DNA of 56,588 bases from contig JAUXPP010000049.1 of the NCBI GenBank assembly GCA_030683705.1, positions 1 to 56,588 on the forward strand, written 5' to 3'. Of this stretch, positions 12,312 to 20,687 are shown piece after piece; position 1 is the first letter of the stretch, and every line of letters starts with the position of its first letter. A program made the position numbers and the translations under genes. The notes beneath the pieces are model-generated. The model was not told the origin of the DNA. It made no database searches and worked only from the letters and a program-made list of their open reading frames with translations. The stretch is from Polaromonas sp. Lineage in GTDB: Bacteria > Pseudomonadota > Gammaproteobacteria > Burkholderiales > Burkholderiaceae_C.

Positions 12312-13651
12312 AGCTGCAGCGCTCGCTGACGCTGAGCCTGATGGCCTGGGCCTTAGGCGCCCTGCTGATCGTCTGGGGCGGCTTTGTGGTGCTGGGCTAC
12401 AAGACAGGCATCCATGAAGCCGACGAACTGACCGACGGCCACCTGGCCAGCGTGGCGCTGCTGCAACTGGCGCAGAACCCCGGTCCCGTGAGTTCGCCGG
12501 GCGACCTTGCCAGCCTGCCAGGCCCGTCCCGGCTGAAGAGCCATGACTACCAGCGCTCCATGAGTGTGGTGGTATGGAATGCCGCCGGTGAACTGCAGCT
12601 GCGCATCGGCGAGGCCCCCGCGGTCGCCTTCAAACCGGACGAAGGTTTTGAAACCCTGCAACTGGGCGCACCGCCGGCAGCATGGCGCGCCTTTTCACGC
12701 TGGGACGGGCCGGCGCGGCAGAAAAAGGTGATGGTGCTGGTGGGCATCAGCGAGCGCGACGACCTGGCGCGGGACATTGCCGAACAGGTGGCCGAGCCCG
12801 GCTTCTGGTTGCTGCCGGTGGTGGCGCTGGCGCTGGGCCTGGCGATACACCGCGGGCTGCGGCCGTTGTATGCGCTGGCGCGCGAGGTGGACGGGCTGGA
12901 CATCCACCAGCCCGCGCCGCTGCGCAGCCCGCACCCGCAGCGCGAATTCACGGCCGTGGTGAATTCGATCAACACGCTGGCAGCGCGTTACCAGGCGGCC
13001 GTGTCGCGCGAGCGGGACCTGGCAAGCGAGCTTGCGCACGAGCTGCGCACGCCGCTGGCCTCACTCACGCTGCAGGCGCACGCGCTGCGCGAGGCGGGCC
13101 CGGGCGGCGGCAACGAACAGCTGCTGGTACAGCTGGAGCGCGACGCCCTGCGCGCCGGCCAGGTCCTGTCCAATCTGCTGGCACTGGCCCGCGCCAGCCG
13201 GACGGAACTGCTCGAAGCCATGCAGGCGGTGGACCTGGATGCGATTGCCCGGGCCGAGGTCGGCAGCTTCGGCCAGGCCGCCCTCGACAGCGGCCATGAG
13301 CTGGCCCTGGCCAGCCCCGGGCCCTTTCCCCTGGCCGGCCATCCGGTGCTGCTGGGTCTGGTGCTGCGCAACCTGATTGAAAACGCGCTGAGCCACACGC
13401 CGGCCGGCACCAGCATCGAGGTGCAACTCGACCCGCAGGCGCGCTGGCTGCAGGTGTGTGATACCGCGGGCCAGGTCAACGACGCGCCAGCCAGCGCCCC
13501 GCGCCACCCCGCCCTGGGCCTGGGCTCGGGCCATCGCGTGGTGGAAAAAATTGCGGCGATTCACAACGCCCGGTTTGCGCAGGTGCCGGCGCCGGCCGGT
13601 TTCAGCCGCTGCTACCGCGTGGTATTCGATGCCGCGCCAGCCGTGACCTGA
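12308..13651 (+). CDS. Sensor histidine kinase, PmrB/QseC-like
   Basis: 447 aa. Helix 1 (~10-30), periplasmic sensor region (~31-165), helix 2 (~168-185), a HAMP-like linker, HisKA with ELAHELRTPL (His244), and a C-terminal HATPase_c. The N box is present (LRNLIENALSHTP), but the G1 box reads CDTAGQ rather than DxGxG, and G2 reads GLGSGH rather than GLGLGL, so the ATP lid is shortened or diverged. It is partner of the response regulator (4-bp overlap). The substrate set suggested by neighbours is lipid A modification. Activity as a kinase needs testing, because the glycine boxes are weak; a phosphatase-dominant enzyme is an alternative. Confidence 0.9.
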   Translation: MKLQRSLTLSLMAWALGALLIVWGGFVVLGYKTGIHEADELTDGHLASVALLQLAQNPGPVSSPGDLASLPGPSRLKSHDYQRSMSVVVWNAAGELQLRIGEAPAVAFKPDEGFETLQLGAPPAAWRAFSRWDGPARQKKVMVLVGISERDDLARDIAEQVAEPGFWLLPVVALALGLAIHRGLRPLYALAREVDGLDIHQPAPLRSPHPQREFTAVVNSINTLAARYQAAVSRERDLASELAHELRTPLASLTLQAHALREAGPGGGNEQLLVQLERDALRAGQVLSNLLALARASRTELLEAMQAVDLDAIARAEVGSFGQAALDSGHELALASPGPFPLAGHPVLLGLVLRNLIENALSHTPAGTSIEVQLDPQARWLQVCDTAGQVNDAPASAPRHPALGLGSGHRVVEKIAAIHNARFAQVPAPAGFSRCYRVVFDAAPAVT

Positions 13652-13669
13652 GCCCCCCGTCCTCGCTCA

Positions 13670-13728
13670 CTATCGAATTGATAGCTGGCTACGCATGGCG
13701 GGCGGGGGCTGGCGTGCGATTTGACCAG
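13670..13728. repeat. CTATC..GATAG-type dispersed repeat, copy 2
   Basis: CTATCGAATTGATAGCT then GGCTACGC, GGGCGGGGGCTGG and CGATTTGACC; close to copy 1 over its whole length. It lies between convergent genes 18 bp after the kinase stop. Confidence 0.75.
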
Positions 13729-13777
13729 CCACAGCGAGCTGTGGCCGGACCCACGGGCCGGCCGACCTGCGCAGGCC

Positions 13778-14119
13778 TCACACCACGGTGAACAACACCA
13801 GCCAGAGCGCAGCGGCCAATGTCGTGGGCATGCTTGCCTGGGGTGAGCGCCAGACGGCCATGGCCAGGAACAGGTTGTAGGGCAAGGGCAGGACATGCAG
13901 CGCGATCGCCAGGCCCAGCGACACGCCCTGGGCGAGCAGCATCAGGACCACAAAGCCCGCGGCGAGATTGATGCCACTGCCGACCATCAGCATGTCGCGC
14001 CAGAACAGCACGGGCAGTGCCACACGGCCCTGCCAGCGGCCAGCAAAAAAACCGAGGGGCTGCGGCAAATTCACCACGCTGGGCCGCTGGCCGGCCGTGC
14101 TGCCGCTGCGGGCTGGCAA
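13778..14119 (-). CDS. Hypothetical small membrane protein
   Basis: 113 aa; the first ~35 residues are hydrophilic, then three hydrophobic segments (~43-65, 67-85 and 97-113) indicate an inner-membrane protein. The last helix runs to the C-terminus (LWLVLFTVV). It begins 16 bp after the TerC-family gene in the same direction and is probably cotranscribed with it. No family recognised. Confidence 0.65.
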   Translation of the reverse strand: MPARSGSTAGQRPSVVNLPQPLGFFAGRWQGRVALPVLFWRDMLMVGSGINLAAGFVVLMLLAQGVSLGLAIALHVLPLPYNLFLAMAVWRSPQASMPTTLAAALWLVLFTVV

Positions 14120-14135
14120 TGTACGGGGCGACCGT

Positions 14136-14891
14136 TCAGGGCTGTCCTGCCTGCGCAGCCCGCCGCTTGCTGCGGGCCCGGATATTCAGTGCTTCGACCA
14201 CCAGCGAGAAGGCCATGGCCGCGTAGATATAGCCCTTGGGCACCGCCTGATCGAAGGCTTCGGCGGTCAGCGCCATGCCGATCATGACCAGAAAGGCCAG
14301 CGCGAGCACCTTGACCGAGGGGTGACGGTCCACGAACTCGCCTATCGGCTTGGCGGCGACAAGCATCACACCCACGGAGGTGATCACGGCAGCCACCATC
14401 ACGCTGATCTCATCGACCATGCCCACCGCAGTGATCACCGAATCGAGGGAAAAAACAATGTCGATCACGGCGATCTGGCCGATCACCATCCAGAACAGTT
14501 TTCTGCCGGCCGCCTTGATCGCGGCTGCATCTGCAGCGGGCGCATGCGGCTGTTCACGCGCCTCGACTTCCAGGAAAATTTCATGGGTGGCCTTGTAGAG
14601 CAGGAACAGCCCGCCCAGCAGCAACACCAGGTCACGACCGCTGATCCCTTGCCCGGCAAAACTGAAAAGATCCGCGGTCAGGCCGATTACCCAACTCAGG
14701 GTAAACAGGAGCGCGAGCCGGGAGACCATCGCAAACCCGAGGCCGAGACGCCGCGCCTTGTCACGCAATTCCGGCGGCAGCCGGCCCACCAGAATCGAAA
14801 TGAAGATGATGTTGTCGATGCCCAGCACGATCTCCAGCGCAGTGAGCATCGCGAAGGCGATCCAGATATTCGGGTCGAGAAGGAGGTCCAT
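14136..14891 (-). CDS. TerC-family integral membrane protein
   Basis: 251 aa with about seven membrane helices. The family signatures are clear: TALEIVLGIDNIIFISI near the N-terminus and IVFSLDSVITAVGM in the middle, with the acidic residues thought to bind a metal ion. TerC-family proteins have been linked to tellurite resistance and to manganese export or metalation of secreted enzymes. No other ter genes are nearby, so a metal-homeostasis role fits better than tellurite resistance. A small membrane protein follows in the same operon. Confidence 0.9.
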   Translation of the reverse strand: MDLLLDPNIWIAFAMLTALEIVLGIDNIIFISILVGRLPPELRDKARRLGLGFAMVSRLALLFTLSWVIGLTADLFSFAGQGISGRDLVLLLGGLFLLYKATHEIFLEVEAREQPHAPAADAAAIKAAGRKLFWMVIGQIAVIDIVFSLDSVITAVGMVDEISVMVAAVITSVGVMLVAAKPIGEFVDRHPSVKVLALAFLVMIGMALTAEAFDQAVPKGYIYAAMAFSLVVEALNIRARSKRRAAQAGQP

Positions 14892-15031
14892 CAGTGCGTT
14901 TCCGTGATTAGGGCTGGCGCAAGCGCAAAATCACGCTGCACACTAGGCGAGGATAAAGCGCGGCAAGGCCCGCGTCAAAATGTTGCTGGAGACCCCTGCA
15001 ATGACGTGGGGCCATGTTGTTCCGCCGAGTC

Positions 15032-15204
15032 GAGCGTGGGGCCCCGTTTTTCCGCCGGGCCGCCCCAAGGAAAATGCGCCCCCCTCGGGGAGCAGCGACG
15101 ACACGCAGTGCGGAGCGTGGGGCCATGTTTTTCCGCAGGGCCGTCCCAAGGAAAAATGCGCCCCCTCGGGGGGCAGCGACGACACGCAGTGCGGAGCGTG
15201 GGGG
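15032..15204. repeat. 81-bp GC-rich repeat, two tandem units plus a third start
   Basis: GAGCGTGGGG begins at 15032, 15113 and 15194, giving an exact period of 81 bp. Each unit contains CGTTTTTCCGC or a close variant, GGGCCG(C/T)CCCAAGG, GCGCCCCCTCGGGG, and AGCAGCGACGACACGCAGTGCG. A further partial copy (GACGTGGGGCCATG) begins at about 15003. It lies between the TerC gene (start 14891) and the transporter ending at 15211. The same period is seen in queF at 44581. Confidence 0.8.
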
Positions 15205-15210
15205 TCATAT

Positions 15211-16380
15211 TCACGATCCCAAAAACTCCCCCACCGGCTTCAGGTCATCCACCCGGTCACACACCGACTTGACCATCATCATGATCGGGATGCCCAGCAG
15301 CAGGCCCCAGACGCCCCAGAGCCAGCCCCAGGCCAGCAGCGCCACAAACACCGCCACCGGACTGAGCCGGCTGGCCCGGCTGGTGAGCCAGGGCGTGACG
15401 ATGTTGCCGACGATGGTATGGATGACCAGCGAGGCACTGCCCACCAGCAGCGCCATGTTGAGCGAGCCGAACTGCAGGAAACCGACCAGTGCCGAGGCAG
15501 CCGCCGTGATCAGGGAACCCACATAGGGCACCAGGTTGAGCACGCCCGCGGCAATGCCCCAGACCGCTGAATTTTCCAGGCCGATGGCCAGCAAGGCCAG
15601 CCAGGTCAGCACGCCGACCAGCGCGCTGGTCAGCAGTTGCACCTGCAGGTAACGCTGGATCTGCCCGGTGATTTCATGCAGGGCCTGCAGCGTGATTTTT
15701 TTGCTGCTGAGGCTGGGGCCGGCCAGCTTGAGCATCTTGCGGCGGAAGGTATCGCCCGACAGCATCAGGAAGTAAGTCAGGAAGATCACCACGGTGGCCT
15801 GGCCGACCAGGGCGATCAGGCCGATGGTGCCGCTCCAGAGATAGTCCTTGACGTTGAAACCGGCCTTCTCGACCACCACCCGCGTCACACCCCGGGTGGT
15901 GCCGGGAGCGGCGCCCTCCTGGGCGGCCTGCTCGATTTGCGTTGCCGCCTTTTGCACGGTGTCCAGCGTGCTGGTGGACTTTCCGCTGGTCCGCTTGAGG
16001 GCATTGCGGAATTTCTGGGCAGCGACCGGCAGCGACTCCACCATGGCCACGGCCTCGTCGCTGAGCGCATAAGCGGTGGTGCCGATGGCGCCGAGGATGG
16101 ACAGCAGCAGCACCGCCGATCCCAGCCAGCGCGGCACGCGCCGCAGCTCCAGCCAGTTGACCACCGGCGAAAACGCATAACTGAACAGCACGCTGAGCAT
16201 CACCGGAATAAACACCGCCTTGGCCCAGTGCAGCACAAACAGCAGGCCCAGCGCCGCCAGCACCATCAGCGACATGCTGCGGATGTCGACCGGCATGTGC
16301 AGCATCAGGCGTTCCGGCTCGGGGAAGGTCGTGACCTCCTGGTCGGCAGGCGGGTCCCCGGGCAGATGGTTGTCGTTCAC
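15211..16380 (-). CDS. AI-2E family transporter (TqsA/PerM-like)
   Basis: 389 aa with about seven membrane helices: two near residues 38-75, one around 85-108, a soluble periplasmic stretch (~110-185) and a C-terminal block with the family pattern AAGVLNLVPYVGSLI and PWLTSRASRLSPVAVFVALLAWGWLWGVWGLLLGIPI. The family includes E. coli TqsA (autoinducer-2 export) and sodium/proton antiporters; the substrate cannot be assigned here. The stop adjoins the 81-bp repeat array. The 145 bp between this start and the LytTR gene hold only a small CCTGCC/GGCAGG inverted repeat. Confidence 0.9.
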   Translation of the reverse strand: MNDNHLPGDPPADQEVTTFPEPERLMLHMPVDIRSMSLMVLAALGLLFVLHWAKAVFIPVMLSVLFSYAFSPVVNWLELRRVPRWLGSAVLLLSILGAIGTTAYALSDEAVAMVESLPVAAQKFRNALKRTSGKSTSTLDTVQKAATQIEQAAQEGAAPGTTRGVTRVVVEKAGFNVKDYLWSGTIGLIALVGQATVVIFLTYFLMLSGDTFRRKMLKLAGPSLSSKKITLQALHEITGQIQRYLQVQLLTSALVGVLTWLALLAIGLENSAVWGIAAGVLNLVPYVGSLITAAASALVGFLQFGSLNMALLVGSASLVIHTIVGNIVTPWLTSRASRLSPVAVFVALLAWGWLWGVWGLLLGIPIMMMVKSVCDRVDDLKPVGEFLGS

Positions 16381-16525
16381 TTTGGTTTCTCCTCGTCGGG
16401 TCCCGGGGGTGGCGCGCGTTGATCCTTGCCTATTTCAGCAGAAGGCGGTCGCCCGCGGTGTAGGACGCCTGCGCGGGACGCTACCGGCTGCGAACGCAGC
16501 GGGTAAACACCTGCCTGGGCAGGCA

Positions 16526-17269
16526 TCAACCCGCAATGGCTTCCCGCACCGTGCTGAGCTGGCGCCGCGATACCGCCAGCAGTTCGTCGATGCCGTTGAG
16601 GCGCACTGCCCAGCCTTCGCCTTCCTCCGGATCGAAGTGTTTTTCCAGCGCGCGCACGGCGCGCCTGGCCACCAGCGCATTGCGGTGGACCCGCATGAAC
16701 TGCGGGTAACGCTCTTCCAGCTCGTTGAGGCTGCCGTCGAGGATGTAGCTCTTGGCATGGGTCCGCACGGTGATGTACTTGAGCTCGGCCTTGAGGTACA
16801 GCACCTCGGCCAACGGCACCCGTTCGGTTCGCCCGCGGTCCTGGATGATCAGGCATTCCTCATGCATATCGGGCTGCAGCCCTTTTCCTGCCTGCGAAAG
16901 CCGCTCCACTTTTTGTAGCGCCTGCTGCAGTCTTTCGAGCCGCACCGGTTTGGTCAGGTAGTCGACGGCCTCCAGCTCGAAGGCCTTGACCGCATGTTCG
17001 GAATGCGCCGTGATGAACACCACCGCCGGCGGTTGCGGCAACTGGGCAATGGTCTGGGCCAGCGTGATGCCGTCGGCGCCGGGCATGCGCACGTCCAGCA
17101 GCACCACATCGAAGACCTCGCGGCGCAGCGCGTCCATGGCCTGCACCGCGTGCGCCGCCTCGGCCGTCACGCTGGCGGCCGGCGCGGTGCAGTCGCCGAG
17201 CAGGGTACGCAGGCGCGACCTCGCCAGCGCCTCGTCATCCACGATCAATGCCCTGAGGGTTGTACTCAT
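16526..17269 (-). CDS. algR: LytTR-family response regulator, AlgR-like
   Basis: 247 aa. Receiver domain ~5-120 with DDE, acceptor Asp59 in LLDVRMPGADG, Thr in ITAH, and Lys in TKPVR; LytTR DNA-binding domain ~140-245 (VLYLKAELKYITVRT, RVHRNALVA). AlgR-type proteins control surface and virulence functions in pseudomonads; in betaproteobacteria the targets are less known. The gene overlaps the end of the kinase gene by 4 bp (ATGA). The argH/algZ/algR neighbourhood is conserved with Pseudomonas. Confidence 0.9.
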   Translation of the reverse strand: MSTTLRALIVDDEALARSRLRTLLGDCTAPAASVTAEAAHAVQAMDALRREVFDVVLLDVRMPGADGITLAQTIAQLPQPPAVVFITAHSEHAVKAFELEAVDYLTKPVRLERLQQALQKVERLSQAGKGLQPDMHEECLIIQDRGRTERVPLAEVLYLKAELKYITVRTHAKSYILDGSLNELEERYPQFMRVHRNALVARRAVRALEKHFDPEEGEGWAVRLNGIDELLAVSRRQLSTVREAIAG

Positions 17270-18327
17270 AGGGGAATCTCCAGCCTCACCTGAAACATGC
17301 CGTCGCGAAACACCGTCTTGAACTGCGCCTGGACATCGTGCAACAGCGCCAGGCGCTCCCGCACATTGGCCAGCGCCAGCCCGTGGCCGCGCTCACCGAC
17401 GCCGGCCGGGGACGAATTGGTGACCTTGAGCACCACCATGCCGCCGCGGCGGGCTGTGGATATTTTCACCTGCGCGCCCGCGGCACTGGGCTCCACGCCA
17501 TGGCGCACCGCGTTTTCGACCAGTGGCTGCAGCAGCAGCGGCGGCAATTTGGCGGCATTGGCCTCGGGGTCCAGGCTCCACTGCACCTGCAGGCGATCCC
17601 CGAAGCGGATCTGCTCGATCGCCAGGTAACGCTGCGCCAGCGCGATCTCCTGCCCCAGCGTCACGGATTCGGTGGAATCCGCCAGGGCGTGGCGAAACAG
17701 CTCGCTCAAGTCTTCCAGCACCGACTCGGCCTTGGCCGGCTCGGCGCGCACCAGGGCGATGGCGCTGTTGAGCGTGTTGAACAGGAAGTGCGGGCGGATG
17801 CGCGACTGCAGTTCAGCCAGGCGCGCCGCAGTGGCCGCCGGGGTGCGGGCCTTGGCGCGCCAGACCAGGCCGGCCACCAGCACCGAGGACAGCAGCGCCC
17901 CGGCGGCCGCACTGGCCGCCCAGGGTGCAGGTGTGAGCAGGCCCATCACCGCCAGCAGGCCGCAACCGTACAGGCCCGCCAGCGCCCCCATGACGATGCC
18001 AGCCACCCACTGCGCCGGCGTCGCCAGGCGCGCCAGCGTCCCCTTCAGCACGCAGGCCACGATCAGCCAGGACAGCGTGGCCGGCAACACCCCGCCGGTC
18101 AGCAGCGAAAACCGCAGCAGCCAGTCGACAAAACCTGTCGCCATGAACATCGCGCCCACCCCCACCACCGCCTCGGTGAACAGCACGGCACGCAGCACCA
18201 CACCGACATTGCAGGCGTCGAACACGATGACCCGGGCCGCCAGCCGCACCGGCTCGTCGCCGGACTGGCTGACGCCACCCAGCATGGTGGACTCGGCAAA
18301 GGAGGACAGGTCGGTCTTGGTACTCAT
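17266..18327 (-). CDS. algZ: LytS-type sensor histidine kinase, AlgZ/FimS-like
   Basis: 353 aa from the ATG at 18327 (frame open to 18411, MSTKTDL chosen because it keeps the usual short N-terminus; the Shine-Dalgarno is weak for both). Four hydrophobic segments (~45-155) form the membrane part. The His_kinase domain (Pfam His_kinase type) has RIRPHFLFNTLNS with the phosphorylated His, followed by HATPase_c (PLVENAVRHG and GHGLALANVRERL). Partner of the LytTR regulator, with overlapping genes. Divergent from argH, with a shared upstream region of 220 bp. Confidence 0.88.
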   Translation of the reverse strand: MSTKTDLSSFAESTMLGGVSQSGDEPVRLAARVIVFDACNVGVVLRAVLFTEAVVGVGAMFMATGFVDWLLRFSLLTGGVLPATLSWLIVACVLKGTLARLATPAQWVAGIVMGALAGLYGCGLLAVMGLLTPAPWAASAAAGALLSSVLVAGLVWRAKARTPAATAARLAELQSRIRPHFLFNTLNSAIALVRAEPAKAESVLEDLSELFRHALADSTESVTLGQEIALAQRYLAIEQIRFGDRLQVQWSLDPEANAAKLPPLLLQPLVENAVRHGVEPSAAGAQVKISTARRGGMVVLKVTNSSPAGVGERGHGLALANVRERLALLHDVQAQFKTVFRDGMFQVRLEIPL

Positions 18328-18416
18328 GAAACAGTCAGCCGGCAGCTCCTGATCGGGGTCCTGGGGACAATTGGCGTGGCCTGCCGGCCGGCTTTCCGGC
18401 CCGTCAGGCACGCAGA

Positions 18417-18422
18417 TAAAAT
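18417..18422 (+). promoter_or_regulatory. Putative -10 element upstream of argH
   Basis: TAAAAT, within GATAAAATCAG, of the AATAAAAT-type often seen before Burkholderiales genes. A start would be expected at about 18429, next to the ATG of a 19-codon open frame (18430-18489) and 119 bp before the argH GTG. No clear -35 was found. Confidence 0.4.
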
Positions 18423-18547
18423 CAGATTCATGAGTATTGCACCGGCCAGCCGCCTAAAACCGGCGCCAGACCCGTACTTTCCCGAATAATGTTGTCAGCG
18501 CGAGACGCCATCGCTGCCGCCAGACGGTCCTCCACAGAAAGCCTCCC

Positions 18548-19957
18548 GTGAGTCAACTCGATAAAAAGTCCCAAGCCTGGTCCGCCCTGTTCTCCGAGCC
18601 CATGAGCGACCTGGTCAAGCGTTACACCGCCAGCGTGTTTTTCGACAAGCGCCTGTGGCAGGCCGACATCGCCGGCTCGCTGGCCCATGCCGAGATGCTG
18701 GCCGCGCAGGGCATCCTGGGCGCTGACGACCATGCGGCCATCCAGCAGGGGCTGGCGCAGATCACCAAAGACATCGAAGCCGGCAGCCTTGAGTGGAAGC
18801 TGGACCTGGAGGACGTGCACCTGAACATCGAGGCGCGCCTGACCCAGCTGGTCGGTGACGCCGGCAAACGCCTGCACACCGGCCGCTCGCGCAACGATCA
18901 GGTCGCCACCGACGTGCGCCTGTGGCTGCGCGGCGAGATCGACCTGATCATGGTCCTGCTGGCCGACCTGCAAAAGGCGCTGGTCGACATCGCCGAAAAA
19001 AATGTCGAGGTCATCCTGCCCGGCTTCACGCATCTGCAGGTGGCGCAGCCGGTGAGCTTTGGCCACCACATGCTGGCCTATGTCGAAATGTTCGCGCGCG
19101 ACGCCGAGCGCCTGCAGGACGTGCGCAAACGCGTGAACCGCCTGCCGCTGGGCGCTGCCGCGCTGGCCGGCACCAGCTACCCGCTGGACCGCGAACGGGT
19201 TGCCAGGACCCTGGGCATGGTCGATGACCAGGGCCAGCCGCAGGTCTGCCAGAACAGCCTGGACGCGGTCAGCGACCGCGACTTCGCGATCGAGTTCACC
19301 GCCGCCGCCTCGCTGGCCATGGTGCACATCAGCCGCATGAGCGAGGAGCTGATCTTGTGGATGAGCCAGAACTTCGGCTTCATCGAGATTGCCGACCGCT
19401 TCACCACCGGCTCGTCCATCATGCCGCAGAAGAAAAACCCCGACGTGCCGGAACTGGCGCGCGGCAAGACCGGGCGGGTGGTCGGCCACCTGATGGGCCT
19501 GATCACCCTGATGAAAGGCCAGCCGCTGGCCTACAACAAGGACAACCAGGAAGACAAGGAACCGCTGTTCGACACGGTGGACACGCTGAAAGACACGCTG
19601 CGGATTTTTGCCGAGATGGTGGGCGGCATCACCGTCAAGCCCGAGGCGATGGAACGCGCCGCACTCAAGGGCTACGCCACCGCCACCGACCTGGCCGACT
19701 ACATGGTCAAGAAGGGCCTGCCCTTCCGCGACGCCCATGAGGCCGTGGCCCACGCGGTCAAGGCCGCGATCTCGCACGCCGTGGATCTGTCCGAGCTACC
19801 GCTGGCGGTGCTGCAGGAGTTCAACCCCAAGATCGAGAAAGACGTCTACGACGTGCTGAGCCTGCGCGGCTCGCTGAACGCCCGCAACACCCTGGGCGGC
19901 ACCGCACCGGCGCAGGTGCGGGCGCAGATCGCCAGGCACCGCGCGCGGCTGGGCTGA
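18548..19957 (+). CDS. argH: Argininosuccinate lyase
   Basis: 469 aa from a GTG start that gives the usual [18 protein letters not shown] beginning. Splits argininosuccinate into arginine and fumarate, the last step of arginine synthesis; a cytoplasmic homotetramer. The fumarase/aspartase-superfamily signature [12 protein letters not shown] is present with the catalytic Ser, as are HTGRSRNDQ and [14 protein letters not shown]. Full length for the family. No good Shine-Dalgarno precedes the GTG. Placed divergently from the AlgZ/AlgR-like pair, as in pseudomonads, and 70 bp before the second OmpR-type system. Confidence 0.96.
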   Translation: MSQLDKKSQAWSALFSEPMSDLVKRYTASVFFDKRLWQADIAGSLAHAEMLAAQGILGADDHAAIQQGLAQITKDIEAGSLEWKLDLEDVHLNIEARLTQLVGDAGKRLHTGRSRNDQVATDVRLWLRGEIDLIMVLLADLQKALVDIAEKNVEVILPGFTHLQVAQPVSFGHHMLAYVEMFARDAERLQDVRKRVNRLPLGAAALAGTSYPLDRERVARTLGMVDDQGQPQVCQNSLDAVSDRDFAIEFTAAASLAMVHISRMSEELILWMSQNFGFIEIADRFTTGSSIMPQKKNPDVPELARGKTGRVVGHLMGLITLMKGQPLAYNKDNQEDKEPLFDTVDTLKDTLRIFAEMVGGITVKPEAMERAALKGYATATDLADYMVKKGLPFRDAHEAVAHAVKAAISHAVDLSELPLAVLQEFNPKIEKDVYDVLSLRGSLNARNTLGGTAPAQVRAQIARHRARLG

Positions 19958-19972
19958 CCCCCGTCCTGCGGC

Positions 19973-19989
19973 CTTAAGCCCGGCCTAAG
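19973..19989 (+). promoter_or_regulatory. PmrA-type operator, CTTAAG-N5-CCTAAG
   Basis: CTTAAG-CCCGG-CCTAAG, 16 bp after the argH stop. Ten bp further is CATACT (20000-20005), a -10-like hexamer, then AAGGG (20016-20020) as Shine-Dalgarno for the response regulator at 20028. Same geometry as the sites at 11589 and 22134. Confidence 0.65.
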
Positions 19990-20027
19990 CGGCTGGCCGC
20001 ATACTGTGCGGCAGCAAGGGACAAACA

Positions 20028-20687
20028 ATGCGTGTATTGCTGGTCGAAGACGACGCCATGATCGGCGAAGCGGTGCTGAATGCGCTGCGAAGCGCCCACT
20101 ATGCGGTGGACTGGGTGCGCGACGGCGCCATGGCAGACACCGCGCTGCGCAGCGAAAGCTACGACCTGGTGCTGCTGGACCGGGGCCTGCCCCAACGCGA
20201 CGGGCTGGAGGTGCTGCGGCAGTTGCGTGCGCGGCGCAACACCACGCCGGTGCTGGTGGCGACCGCGCGCGACGCCGTCGGTGACCGCATCGCCGGGCTG
20301 GATGCCGGTGCCGACGACTACGTGCTCAAGCCTTACGACACCGACGAGCTGCTGGCGCGCATACGCGCGCTGATACGCCGCAGTGCGGGCCGGGCCGAAC
20401 CGGCATTCGAGCACAAGGGCGTGAGCCTGAACCCCGCCACCCATGAAGCCAGCCTGAACGGCCAGCCGGTGTCGCTGTCGGCGCGTGAATGGGCGGTGCT
20501 CGAACCCCTGCTGGCGCGGCCCGGCACGGTGTTGTCGCGCGCCCAGCTCGAGGAAAAACTGTTCAGCTGGAAAGACGATGTCAGCAGCAATGCAGTCGAG
20601 GTCTATATCCACGGCGTGCGAAAAAAACTCGGCAACGACATCATCCAGACGGTGCGCGGCCTCGGTTACCTGGTGCCCAGGCAATGA
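20028..20687 (+). CDS. OmpR/PhoB-type response regulator
   Basis: 219 aa. Receiver ~1-116 with EDDA, Asp51 in LLDRGLPQRDG, TARD and Lys in LKPYDTDEL; winged helix ~125-217 (SAREWAVLEPLLARPG, SSNAVEVYIHGVRKKLG). Clearly paralogous to the regulator at 11628 and of the PmrA/QseB subfamily. A Shine-Dalgarno (AAGGG) lies 7 bp upstream. The kinase start overlaps the stop. A PmrA-type box upstream suggests autoregulation or control by the paralogue. Confidence 0.94.
   Translation: MRVLLVEDDAMIGEAVLNALRSAHYAVDWVRDGAMADTALRSESYDLVLLDRGLPQRDGLEVLRQLRARRNTTPVLVATARDAVGDRIAGLDAGADDYVLKPYDTDELLARIRALIRRSAGRAEPAFEHKGVSLNPATHEASLNGQPVSLSAREWAVLEPLLARPGTVLSRAQLEEKLFSWKDDVSSNAVEVYIHGVRKKLGNDIIQTVRGLGYLVPRQ

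Noticed and set aside
15032..15204. CRISPR-like array
   Set aside because: Units are 81 bp head-to-tail with no unique spacers and no cas genes.
13968..15272. 434-codon plus-strand frame over terC and the repeat array
   Set aside because: Antisense to a conserved membrane protein and made partly of repeat sequence.
17338..18489. 383-codon plus-strand frame opposite the AlgZ-like kinase
   Set aside because: Gln/His-rich antisense reading of a real kinase.
18428..19777. 449-codon minus-strand frame opposite argH
   Set aside because: Antisense to a full-length enzyme with its signature motif.
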